From: Cystobasidiopsis lactophilus
Lineage: Eukaryota; Basidiomycota; Agaricostilbomycetes; Agaricostilbales; Chionosphaeraceae
Direction of reading: 5' to 3'
Length of the DNA stretch: 64,000 bases
Assembly (NCBI GenBank): GCA_001599975.1
Contig: BCIO01000002.1
Location: forward strand, 3,979,883-4,043,882
Shown here one piece after another: positions 12,352 through 26,271 of this stretch. Numbering within the stretch: position 1 is the stretch's first letter; each line of letters begins with the position of its first letter. Under the pieces are notes generated by a model that saw nothing but the letters and a program-made list of their open reading frames with translations, was not told the origin of the DNA and did not search any database. Both the position numbers and the translations under genes were made by a program.

Positions 12352-15300
12352 ATGCGCAAGAGACGAGGAACAGTGTCCAAAGCTTCGCCGAAGGGCAAGA
12401 AGCCGTCCAACATTGCGCTCCCGCCGCCTCTTCCAAATGGATCGGCGTCCGGCGCCAAAGACATCGCGGCAAGGCTCCAAGGGTCCAAAGCCAAGCTCAT
12501 CGCTGTAAGCTAACGCCTTGCCTTCTTGCTCTGTCACTTCTGCACTCGGATTCTGCGACGATTGTTCATGCAACTCGACGTCCCTCCGTGCCATTAATCA
12601 TGTCCAAATGGCTCATTTCTAACTCCCTTTGGCAGCCTGGGACGCCGTATGATGAAGTCGAGATTGACTTGAGCGACACTTTCTTGAGGCATCACGATCA
12701 TCACCACCAACACGACAGGCCTCTACAGTCGAGGCGGCGGATCTATTTTCTGCTCGGCGGGATCATTGGAGGTGCGTCAGCGTTTGTTCCCTCCTCACGT
12801 TGCTGAAGAGTTCGACACAGCTCTGGCAGCTTGGCTAGTTGTCGCTCAGCCGCAGGGGACCTTTTCAGAGCTCGACAACCACCTTCAATCCCTTAGTCTG
12901 GATTGGGTTCGTGCCTCTCCAGGGCGCCCTTGACGGTGATCTCATTTCTCTGCATGCAGATAACACTGCCGGACCTGTCCAAGTTCCCAGAATTTGGCGA
13001 CATAACGCAGACTTTTGCCAACTTCACGGGGTCTTTTGGCGGTGGCTCGGATCGCAAGTGGCTGAAGAGCAGAGACTTCGATGCGGGTAGACGCATGCTA
13101 CAGGAAGGCCACGGCAAAAAGCACGCAGTGGTTCTAGTGCCGGGCGTCATCTCCTCTGGTCTCGAGAGCTGGAGCACGGATCCTGCCACAGCCAGCTTCT
13201 TTCGACAGCGGATCTGGGGAACAACATGTCGGTCTGTTCGTCCACTTCAGGGGACGAGGCTGATCTCTGCGCGCCAGCTATGATGCGCGCCATCCTTTCC
13301 GACAAGGAGCAGTGGATCAAAGCCATGAGCCTGGACCCTGAAACGGGGCTGGACCCTCCCGGCGTCAAGCTCAGAGCGGCTCAAGGCTTCGATGCAGCTA
13401 GTTACTTCATCACTGGTTATTTCATTTGGGCCAGTTCGTCGTTCTACGCCTCGGACTTCTCATTTGCCTGCTCATTCTGTTCTCCAGAGATCATCGAGAA
13501 CTTGGCGGCGATGGGCTACGACCAGAACGATATGGCATTGGCTGCTTACGATTGGAGGCTAAGCTATTACAATCTTCAAGTGAGCACTTCTTTCATTGAT
13601 CGCCGCTTATTCCTCAATGCGGCTTAGGTTCGCGACGGCTACTTTTCCCGGCTTGTAAGATTTTGGGTGATAGAGATGTTGTGCGCCCAGCTGAGCGGAT
13701 TCACAGAAATATCTGATCGAGCACAACCTCCACATCTTTGGAAAGAAAACCGTCCTCGTCTCCCACTCAATGGGCGGACAAATCGTACTCTACTTCATGA
13801 AGTGGGTAGAAGCGCCTGGCCATGGAGATGGGGGGCCAGATTGGGTCGAAACTCACATTGAGAGCTTCGTCAACTTGTGAGCTCTGACACGTTGTCACAA
13901 AAAGGGAAGCTTTAATAGTTGACAGGGCTGGAACTCTTTTGGGCGTCCCGAAAGCGTCAGCGGCTTTGCTAAGTGGCGAAGTAGGCGTTTTATTGTTGTG
14001 GGCCGAATGTCCCTCTCTGACTCGTGCTCCAGATGAAAGACACTGTGGAGCTTCCAGCGGCGGGAGTCTATTTGCTTGAAAAGTTCTTCAGCCGGCAAGA
14101 ACGAGCCCAGCTGTTTCGCTCATGGTGAGTGTTTCTCGAGGAGTGGCAAACCGGTTGTTGATCGATCTCGTCGATAGGGCCGGAGCAAGCTCGATGCACT
14201 TGAAAGGAGGCTCGGCAGTTTGGGGAGACGGATATGGGGCCCCAGATGTCCGTCTCGTCATTCCCAGTCTGTTCCAAGAGCTGACTGTGCCGCTGCAGGA
14301 TCCGGAGAATGCGACCATCCCCGGAGGCAAGTTTCGTGGCGTTTCGCACGCCAGAACCAGCATTCTGACGCGTTTACAGGCTACATGTACTACTTCAGGC
14401 ACCTGCACACCACAGAAATCAATTCCACTAATGTTCGACCAAACCTTACCATGTGCGTTGTTTCCCCAACCGAGGGCAGACATCCTAACCTCACAGCTGG
14501 GACAAGGGACGCTGCTTTCGATTATCTGCTACAAAATTCGCCAGATTGTGGGTGTCATCAAAGCAAGCGGGGCACCAAGTCGAGAGTCCTGATGTTGTTG
14601 CGCAGCGTTTGGCCGCATGATGGAGGCCAATTGGTCTCACGGCATCGAACGGGACGAAGACCAAATCGCCAAGAACGACCTAGATCAGTATGTTCCACTT
14701 GTCGATTGGGCTGTTGTCCGGGTCTCAAGGCGTCCGGTGAACAGCCGAAAATGGGCTAACCCCTTGGAAGTCCGCCTTCCGAATGCGCCGTCAATGTCAA
14801 TCTACTGCATATACGGCGTCGGAAAACCCACCGAGCGAGCCTACTTTTATCAAGAACACGGCTACGAGTACGACGAGACGCAAAGCGCGGACTTTGTGGA
14901 TGCCCAATGCCACAGCGACAACGACACTTGCACCACGCCCAGGTCAACCCTTAACGCCCCACTGTCGAAGAGAGCTTGGATCGACTCCTCCCTGACGATG
15001 GACACTGAGATACCACCCGTCCGCTCCGGCGTTGTTCAAGGGGAAGGCGATGGCACCGTCTCTTTGCTCTCACTGGGTTCGATGTGCGTCGAGGGCTGGA
15101 AGCACAAGATCTACAATCCGGCTGGAATCAAGGTGGTCACGAAGGAGTTGCTGCATCAGCCCCTCGCCCGAGACCTGCGCGGTGGTCCATCGACGGCGGT
15201 GCGCCCCTTCTGCTTCCGAACAGAACGATCCTATCTCAGATGGTGTACAGGATCATGTCGACGTCTTAGGAAATCTAGAGCTGAACGAAGCAGTGCTTCG

Positions 15301-15382
15301 AGTTGCCGCTGGCGTCGAGAACCCAATCGAGGAGACAATTCACTCCCGAATCCGGGAGATGAGTAAGAAGATCAAGTGGTGA
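12352..15382 (+). CDS. LRO1: Phospholipid:diacylglycerol acyltransferase (LCAT family)
   Basis: The enzyme moves an acyl chain from a phospholipid to diacylglycerol, making triacylglycerol at the ER and lipid-droplet surface. The basic N-terminus (MRKRRGTVSKASPKGKK) is followed by one membrane segment near RRRIYFLLGGIIG and then a lumenal LCAT domain. HAVVLVPGVISSGLESW is the family's early signature. The nucleophile Ser lies in LVSHSMGGQIVLYFMKWVEA. The Asp is likely in GDGTVSLLSLG and the His in DHVDVLGNLELNEAVL near the C-terminus, completing the Ser-Asp-His triad. About ten short introns interrupt the frame. The chosen ATG lies 118 nt after a TATA-like box and the protein ends MSKKIKW. 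Length and motif order agree with yeast Lro1. The gene converges on PEX1; the stops are 66 nt apart. Confidence 0.92.
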
Positions 15383-15448
15383 CACCGGCCAAAAAGGCGT
15401 GCAATGATCATAGAGCATATTTTAGACCGGCGAAAGCTCAGAAAAGTG

Positions 15449-19435
<3,987 letters not shown>

Positions 19436-19661
19436 CTTTCAATCCCGCATTATTTGGTTGGTGGCCAGTGGAAGACCCCGAGTCCACGGGCTTGCCACTT
19501 TTGCCAGCCGGACTTGCGGTGAAACGGTGAAAGTGGAAAAAACAAGCGTTTGCGTTCAACATGAAGCAGAAAGCGAGTTGTGTACGTGTTACAATGGATT
19601 CCAGCCTGAATCCCCGTCAAGGACCCCTTGTCCACCCGACCGATTTGCCACCTATCCGCCT

Positions 19662-20465
19662 TTACCCCGACTCTGCCGCATTCAACAGCATGGCCAGCCC
19701 ACCGAAGCGCTTCTTGGTTGGTGGTTCGGTTGCATCGTGGGAGGGAAGAGGAGCAGTGCGCATTGGCGGAAGTGGTGGCGAGAGGATGGGAGCTGGGCGG
19801 GCCTGGGTGGAAGACGAGAGCTTGCGCTTTCTGGAGACGGGCAGGAGGGAAGAGGGGTTGGATAGAGGGAGGGCGACCTTGGAAGCCCGTTGGTCGAGGC
19901 GGCGGCGCAAAGCGTCCATGACCTGAGAGTGCGACACCACCTGGCCGTCCACGTCCACTCCGACCCTTGCTGCCTTAGGATTGGTTGCAGAAGAGCGCCG
20001 AGAAGGTGGTGCCGAGCCAGAAGCGACCGAGAGACGCGGCGACGGCGGCTCGCTGAACTCGTCTTCCAGCGAGGGCGACGTGCCACAGTCGGACAGCGAC
20101 GGCATCGAAGCGGAGTCGTTCGCTGACGCAGGAGGGGCAGGAGCGAAGGCCTGAGGGCAGGTGGCGGCGACGAACGCCCAGCTAAGAGCGGCCAATCGCT
20201 GCGCAATCCAATGCCAAGAGCATGCAATTATTAGTTCTGCGTCCTCTGATGTTTTTATAGCAACGGGCGCCCGCCCACTCACCTGGTCCTCTGCGAGTTT
20301 GGCCTGGAGGATGGCCTGAAGGAGGTCCGGGTTCGGCTTGTGCTCGGCGACGAACGCGGCCAAGATGGAGTTGAGCGAGGGTGTCACGGCCAGGGCGGGG
20401 TGGACGTGGTCGTTGGGTCGCACGGCTTGGGCAGCGGCGTCATGGGCAGCGAGCGGCGTGGCCAT
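19662..20465 (-). CDS. Small unknown protein, 239 aa, one intron
   Basis: The ATG at 20465 starts MATPLAAHDAAAQAVRPND. Residues 1-85 are predicted helical (LNSILAAFVAEHKPNPDLL, AILQAKLAEDQ). The rest is Ser/Pro-rich with a KRFGGLAMLLNAAESG tail and basic patches (SRKRKLSSS), suggesting a nuclear protein. An 84-nt intron (20199-20282) has consensus ends. It is a multiple of three without stops, so retaining it would add 28 residues in frame. A motif like HSQVMDALRRRLDQRASKV near the middle may form a helix. No family was recognised. It is transcribed in the same direction as PEX1. Confidence 0.65.
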   Translation of the reverse strand: MATPLAAHDAAAQAVRPNDHVHPALAVTPSLNSILAAFVAEHKPNPDLLQAILQAKLAEDQVSGRAPVAIKTSEDAELIIACSWHWIAQRLAALSWAFVAATCPQAFAPAPPASANDSASMPSLSDCGTSPSLEDEFSEPPSPRLSVASGSAPPSRRSSATNPKAARVGVDVDGQVVSHSQVMDALRRRLDQRASKVALPLSNPSSLLPVSRKRKLSSSTQARPAPILSPPLPPMRTAPLPSHDATEPPTKKRFGGLAMLLNAAESG

Positions 20466-22078
20466 CGTCGTGAAGGACCCGGTTGGTAGTTTTTGGAAGG
20501 TGCCAAATGGTGGCAACAGGTCAAGAGAGCAAAGCTAAACTGCCCTTGCCAAGACTTCTTGTCGGTCTTGTGTTAAAATAACTCTTGTCCCATGCCAACC
20601 TTGTTGCGACAATAATGGTAGGCCAGTGTTGGACAGTCATGATGTTTAAATGCTCTCTCGCCCTGCGTTGTGGCCAAATCACGCAGAAGGGAGCAAAATC
20701 GTCGAGGCGGAAGAAGAGCCGTCGCCCCTTTGATTGTCGACGACCGAGTCGCGACTTAGTGCTGGCTTGTGTCAGTCTCCTGTGTGCCTCTTACGTATGG
20801 TCTAGTGGTCTGATTTGGTCTCGAGCGTGCAATATGTGTCCTGTGCCCGCATTGGCTTCGTTTCCTGTCAGCAATCCGACCAATCTGTATCCACGGTTTC
20901 GCAGCATGGCCCAGCACTTCGTGCATCCCGTCAACTCGATGCTAGTAGATTACTTAGGACTTCTATGGGCTGGGACTGTGAGTCCTTGATGTGCTGTCCA
21001 AACAAGCAGCCCTTTGCCACCAGCATCGAGACCTACTCTTTGCTATTCCAAGAGGCATGGTTTGCTTCGAATGCGCCTTCTACGATTGGATGCAAGCGCA
21101 TGTGCTATCCCGACCTCGTTCGATGCAAGTTTTGAGGTTGTTGGTTCTTACCGCTCAATGTGGCTAACAAGACTGGACAAAAGCCCAACCAGATGCGCCA
21201 GTGCCAATTCAAGCCGGAAAAGCACTCTCAAGTGTCTTCAAATTAATATGCCTGAGTTTGGTGTGGGATTGCTAGATTGGTTATTGAGGTATTGCGAGCC
21301 GGCCGTGCTGCTCGTCGAAGTCCTCGCTGTTCTTTTATGCAGAGGATGTTGGGTCTGGTTTATGATGTCAAATGCACTCACATTTGTTATCAGGGGCGCC
21401 AATTGGAGATCGAGCGCGATGGGCCGCCCTCTCACCAGCCTCGATGGGCTCGGCTTGCTCTCCGACCAGGCTTGGCTTCGTCTCCAGACTGCACTTCAGG
21501 TTGTATCGTATGCTTGGAGATTGACACAAAAGATCAGGGCCACGCATGCTGTCGATTGGCCTGAAAGCTGGTTGCTGTTCATGCGGTTAATGCTTGCTGC
21601 AGGGGAAGAGGCCGGCCAACACTTTGTCCTCAGAATCGCCGCCGTGGTTGCCCCCATCATGCTCTAGGACTGTCTGACGTTCACTTGCCAGCTCTCTTGT
21701 CGACTGTTCGTGGCATCCGGGCGATTTGGATGTACAGAGTGCCGCTGGTGGACGCCACCAAACCAGATTCCTTCCCTTTGACCAACGCGCTCATCAGATG
21801 ATTTCAACACTGCAAATCTTACTTTTGGTCAGTGCTGATGTCCGAAACAGAAGCCGGATCTCTCGGTGGACAGCTTCACGGGTTGATCATGCGAAGTGCA
21901 CAACTCTTCTACCTTCTCTCATCTTCGGGGTCTTCCTGGTCCACAGAACTAATACACTACATCTTGTAATGAAATGCAATTGAAGCGGAAGACCATTAGT
22001 CGTCCCGCCACCAAGGCCGGAGCAAACAGCGCTCTTTGAGCCTCGCCGGCCATCTAACACCTGAGCAGCCCACCCAAA
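20466..22078. other. Long stretch without a recognisable gene
   Basis: About 1.6 kb lies between the unknown 239-aa gene and KGD4. The longest frame (21014-21667, plus) has Leu/Arg/Ser-biased composition, no known motif and no clear start context, so it is not called. The stretch must hold promoters for both flanking genes and could host a non-coding transcript. Confidence 0.4.
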
Positions 22079-22624
22079 ATGAGGCTGTCGATCTGCCTGT
22101 GCCCATCTAGAGCCTTTGCTTCCTCCTCCATCACCCGGCGCACTCCGCTGATTCGCTTCCCTGGCGCCAATCGCTGGGAGCACCATGACGCCCAGCCCAA
22201 GCCGCATCCTTCCGTTCGTCTGGCTGCCTGCCTTTTGATTCCTGTGTCTGGGCTCATAAGTCGGGTTTCGAGATGAGCAGGCCCCGGAGAATGTAGCGGT
22301 CCACTTTAAAGAGTTCCAAGAGAAGCAAAAGGCGCCGCCGCCGGCCCACTCGCCCGTCGAGCCTCGCCCGGTGCAATCCAGCAACAGCGGCAGCGCCTCC
22401 AGCCCGGCGACAGGGACTAAGACCAAGGCAACCGTGATCGAGTACGAGGACTGGTGGGACTTGCCGGCGAGGTTTAGGACGCCGCCCATCGAGGAGGAGG
22501 AAATGGTGCTTGTCGAGGTGAGTTGTCCTTCGTCCGTTGCTCAGTGTACATTGTCTGCGTGCTAATATATGTGCTGCGTGTACGTCAGTCCGGGGGAGCC
22601 AGGTGCTCATTGGCGTCGGCTTAG
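22079..22624 (+). CDS. KGD4: KGD4/YMR31-type mitochondrial protein
   Basis: In yeast this small protein (first listed as a mitoribosomal protein, Ymr31) ties the E3 subunit to the alpha-ketoglutarate dehydrogenase complex in the matrix. Three exons, 22079-22213, 22281-22517 and 22589-22624, join in phase. The N-terminus (MRLSICLCPSRAFASSSITR) looks like a mitochondrial presequence. It is followed by LIRFPGANRWEHHDAQPKPHPS, matching the yeast 'IKF-G-RHP...HP' stretch. The diagnostic C-terminal segment is DLPARFRTPPIEEEEMVLVE followed by SGGAR, equivalent to yeast ELPARFRYKPI...SGGAW. The middle is Pro/Ser-rich and longer than in yeast. A short extra tail (CSLASA) follows SGGAR. It converges on the proteasome gene. 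Confidence 0.85.
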
Positions 22625-22958
22625 AGGCGGTGGGCAGCGTTCTCGGGAAAGCAGGGGGGGAAGGAGCCTTCGCGCTTGGCTCTTGCAATTGCTTCAAAAG
22701 GGCTCCTTAATGCAGGAGTCATGTTTCCACTATCATTGGAGCCAGCCTCCAGACTCTCAAGATCTGGCCCAGCACAAAACGGACTGGTGGTGGAGAGCTC
22801 TCGCGCTCAGTTTACACGGCTGGCTAGAGCTGAAACGGCAAAGGTAGTCGAGTGAAATAGAGGGCTTCTCTAATTCATGCCTGTTCTGTGAATCGTTCCC
22901 CCGTCGTTGCGGCGTGGCCTGGTCTGGTGGTGGGCCGAGCCTTCTGAGCCTCCCACAT
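22625..22958. other. Intergenic region between convergent KGD4 and SCL1
   Basis: These 334 nt lie between two stop codons facing each other. They should hold both 3' ends. No further gene was seen. Confidence 0.5.
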
Positions 22959-24031
22959 TCAATCCTTCTCCGCCAGGTCCTGCAGTGCCTTGTCTATTTC
23001 CGCCTCTGTCAACTGTGGCCGCGTGAGGTCAGCATCGAGTGAACAAAGCACTAAGGCGGAGAAATAAGCGACGCACCTTTGTAAACTTTGGGTTGTCCTT
23101 TGTGACCAAGGCAATCTCGACCTCGGAAGCCTTGAAGTCGGTCGCCAGCACGGTTTGTAATGTGCTCAAAGCCAGCTGTGCAATTACCACCACGCCTCAG
23201 CACAAAACAGAATCCGAGCGAAAGGGACGGGGGTAAAGACGCACCTCTAGCACGCCCGTCTGCCCGGATTTGAGCGACTTGAGTATCGGGTCGTCGTCCT
23301 CCGAGCGCTTAAAGATCTTTTCGAGGTGGTTGGTGACCTCGGTCTGCTTGGTGCCGGACGAGGTGGCCTTAAAGCCGACGTAGTAGCCTGCCGGGTCCAG
23401 CTTGAACAGCGCCGGCTTGCCCTCTTCGTCCAGCCCGATGATGATCATTGCTGTTGATCGAGAACCAAGTGAAAGGCAGTCAGAGAGTGGGCAAATGACT
23501 AGGGTCAAGGGGCAACCAACAGATGCCCAGTGGCCGCATGGCCGCTCGCTGGGTGTAGACCTGGTTGATGTTGGCCATGCGCTTGGCCAGGGCCTCGGGG
23601 TCGATCTCGTAGCCGTACTTGTAGCGCCACTCTGCGGCCTCAGCCTGGGCGCGCATGACCTGGGAGCGGGCGTCGGCAATGAGGCCAGTCATGACACAGC
23701 CAATCGTCGGCGTGATGTGGAAGAGGTGCGTGATCGTGCTCGGGTCCAATAGCTTGTCCTGTTCGTTGTAAATGCGTGCTCAGCCAAGGGTGATGGCTAT
23801 GAAGGGGGATAACGAACGGGCACTTTCTTCTGGGTGATGATGACCGCTGCGTCGCCGCCGCGAATGGCCAACGAGGTCTGGCCCGAGTTGGAGATGGCCT
23901 TAAAGGCGTATTCGACCTGGTAGAGCCGCCCCTCGGGCGAGAAGAGGGTGATGAACCGGCTGCGTGTGCGTTCAGCCTTGGAAGCCTGTCAATGGCAGGG
24001 GGACAACTTGCTCGTAGGATGACCGCGACAT
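22959..24031 (-). CDS. SCL1: 20S proteasome subunit alpha1 (PSMA6/Scl1)
   Basis: This is a structural subunit of the outer ring of the 20S proteasome. The spliced N-terminus reads [20 protein letters not shown], followed by [16 protein letters not shown], the alpha-subunit signature. Next come [20 protein letters not shown], then [40 protein letters not shown] and the end [17 protein letters not shown], all matching human PSMA6 order and length. The first intron (23960-24011) begins GCAAGT and ends CAG. Only this GC-AG junction keeps the frame and restores the family's D-R at the exon join. Further short introns lie near 23755-23822, 23447-23523, 23178-23246 and 23022-23077. It is divergent from THG1. 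Confidence 0.95.
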
Positions 24032-24214
24032 CTGTGAGAGCGTGCCACAAGTAAGCACACACGAGTTGCTATGGTAGACACCGCTACTCACGCTGAGACT
24101 GGAGGAGAAGGCGGACGCACTGGAGCAAGGATTCGAGCCGCGCAATGCACTCAAAGGTTGTGAGCCAACCTCGCTCATTTCAACTGCGTTCAACAGGTTG
24201 CCTTCTGGCCAGCA
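24032..24214. promoter_or_regulatory. Divergent SCL1/THG1 promoter
   Basis: Only 183 nt separate the two start codons, so both promoters must lie here. The ascomycete proteasome control element (GGTGGCAAA) was not seen. Confidence 0.5.
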
Positions 24215-25270
24215 ATGGCCAACTCCAAATTCGCTTAGTAAGTACCGAGAGATCATTGGTTCAAGAAGCGACTGAAAATGGAGCGCCCACAGCGTCAAGA
24301 AGTTTGAGCTGGACGACTCGCTCCTGCCCAACACTTTTTTGGTCGTGCGCATCGACGGCAAAGGCTTCCACAAGTTCTCTGAGCAGCAGGACTTCTTGAA
24401 GCCCAATGACCGGCCGGCCTTGGAGTTGATGAACGCGGCGGCGGCCAGGGTCATGCACAGCTCGTTCGGCCAGGACGTGTTCTTGGCCTTTGGCGAGTCG
24501 GACGAGTTCTCGTTCGCTTTCAAAAGGGACACCAGCATTTACTCTAGGAGACAAGCGTGAGCTCCATTCGCCTTGGCCCGGTCAATCGGGCAGTCATAGA
24601 ATATGATGAGTGCCCACAGAAAGATTGTGACCACCCTGGTTTCCATGTTCACATCGTTCTACATCCGCCTCTGGCCTGCTTACTTTCCTAACAAGACGCT
24701 GTCGCCGGACTCGGAGGCGCCCAGCTTTGACGGAAGGTGGGTTCGCTTTCCTAGCTCCAGCAAGTTGTGGCTTGCTGATGTGCAATCTTGAACCCCACAG
24801 AGTGGTGCAGTACCCTTCCTACAAGGAGCTCATCGATTACTTCAAATGGCGGCAAGTTGACAGTGGGTGCCGTCCAGGTCATTCGCAAGATGAGCCGCTG
24901 ACCAGCAATAATGCCAGCCCACATCAACAATTTGTACAACACTTGCTTTTGGGCTCTGGTCCAACAAGGCGGCCGGACAACCAAAGAAGCTCATGCTGAT
25001 CTTAAGGTGCGTAACTGCTCGCCCTCTAGGCTCGCAAGCCTAAGCAGAACAATTGCCACACAGGGCACCGTGTCGAGTCAGAAAAATGAGCTGCTCTTCT
25101 CGCGCTTCCAGATCAACTACAACACCCTCGACCCGCTCTTCAGAAAGGGCACCATCCTGCTCCGGCCGCCAGGGGGCCAAGAGGCAACCAAGGAGGTTGC
25201 CACCTTGCACGAGGACTTGCTCAAGGACGACTGGTGGAAGACCAACCTGCCCAGCTTGTCCGAGGCGTGA
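24215..25270 (+). CDS. THG1: tRNA-His guanylyltransferase
   Basis: Thg1 adds the extra G(-1) to tRNA-His by 3'-to-5' addition, needed for histidylation. Exon 1 (24215-24237) codes MANSKFAY, the classic Thg1 start, and joins VKKFELDD in phase. The two-metal catalytic site is visible: RIDGKGFHKFSEQQDF holds the first Asp, and FGESDEFSFAFKR the second acidic cluster. SSFGQDVFLAFGESDEFSF and the downstream HINNLYNTCFWALVQQGG, RTTKEAHADLKGT and NELLFSRFQINYNTLDPLFR are the family's later blocks. It has five exons with small introns. The C-terminus (LLKDDWWKTNLPSLSEA) is typical. Confidence 0.95.
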
Positions 25271-26271
25271 AAATGGATCCTCTTTGGACAACCTGAGAGA
25301 GTCGATCGAACGCCGGCACCTGTCCGTCCAGCTTTCAGCTTCCGACCTTCGAGCCTCGTTGACTGGCGGGTGGCCCATCGCCAGCGATTGACTCGGTTCT
25401 GGCAATATCATGTCGAAAGTGCATCTCGCTTCTGCTCAGAGACATAAAAAATTTCGTCTGACCCGATAATGCGCAGATTGCTCGTGGCCGAGCGCACGGA
25501 AGGCGAAAGCTCTTCGTCCCCTTCCAACTTCAACATTCCCTCCAGCACAGATGGCATCCTCTTAGGAGCCAGGCATCTAGCTCGCTCACCTCTGCGCGAA
25601 AGCTCGAGGTCTACATATTAGCCAAGTTCGCACACCGTCCTCGTTTTTGTCAGCGGCACTAAAGACGAAACGGTGGTCCAACAGCAAAAGTCCGCTATGT
25701 ACAGAGAAAATCGAAACGGCTTTAATCACCTAAGGACATTCTCGACGTCGCCATATCACCTCAGCAAGCCTGGCGCGCCGCAGCTGCCGGTCGATGGATT
25801 TGGACTTCTCCAGCGCGTAGACTGCCCGTTTTCGTTTTATCCTGCCCTCTTGTTCGGCGACCTGCATTCCTCTGCCCTTCAACGCGTTGGTCGGGCAGCC
25901 AAATGACACCTTCATCAAGGAAAAGTCGCGTCTCCTGGTCCTTGCTGGAATGGGCGATCGGCCAACAGTCGCGTGTTTGGCCAATCATCCCGTGACCTTT
26001 TTTTCGGTCTGGCCTGTTGTTTTGATCAACAAAAGCAGAGGCGCAAGCGGAAAATGCGCATGAAGCGGTTCTTCTCCCTTCCTCTTCCAACCCAATCTTT
26101 CTTTATTCTTTTTTCTGCGGACGTGTCCAACGCGCTTCCCGATTCCATCCACAAAGGCGTGGGCCACCTATCCATCAAGAACGGCCCTCTACATTCCTTT
26201 TAGACCGCAGCCACACTCATTCACCCTCTACACTCTTTTTATATCTCTGATTCCACCTCACTTCTATCACC
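25271..26271. other. Intergenic, pyrimidine-rich promoter region
   Basis: About 1 kb without a supported gene. The last 200 nt on the plus strand are C/T-rich, with a TTTTTATATC stretch about 40 nt before the next start codon, as in many fungal promoters. Confidence 0.45.

Noticed and set aside
21014-21667. 217-codon plus-strand frame
   Set aside because: No motif, biased composition, no convincing start context or splice pattern; could be chance in a gene-free stretch.
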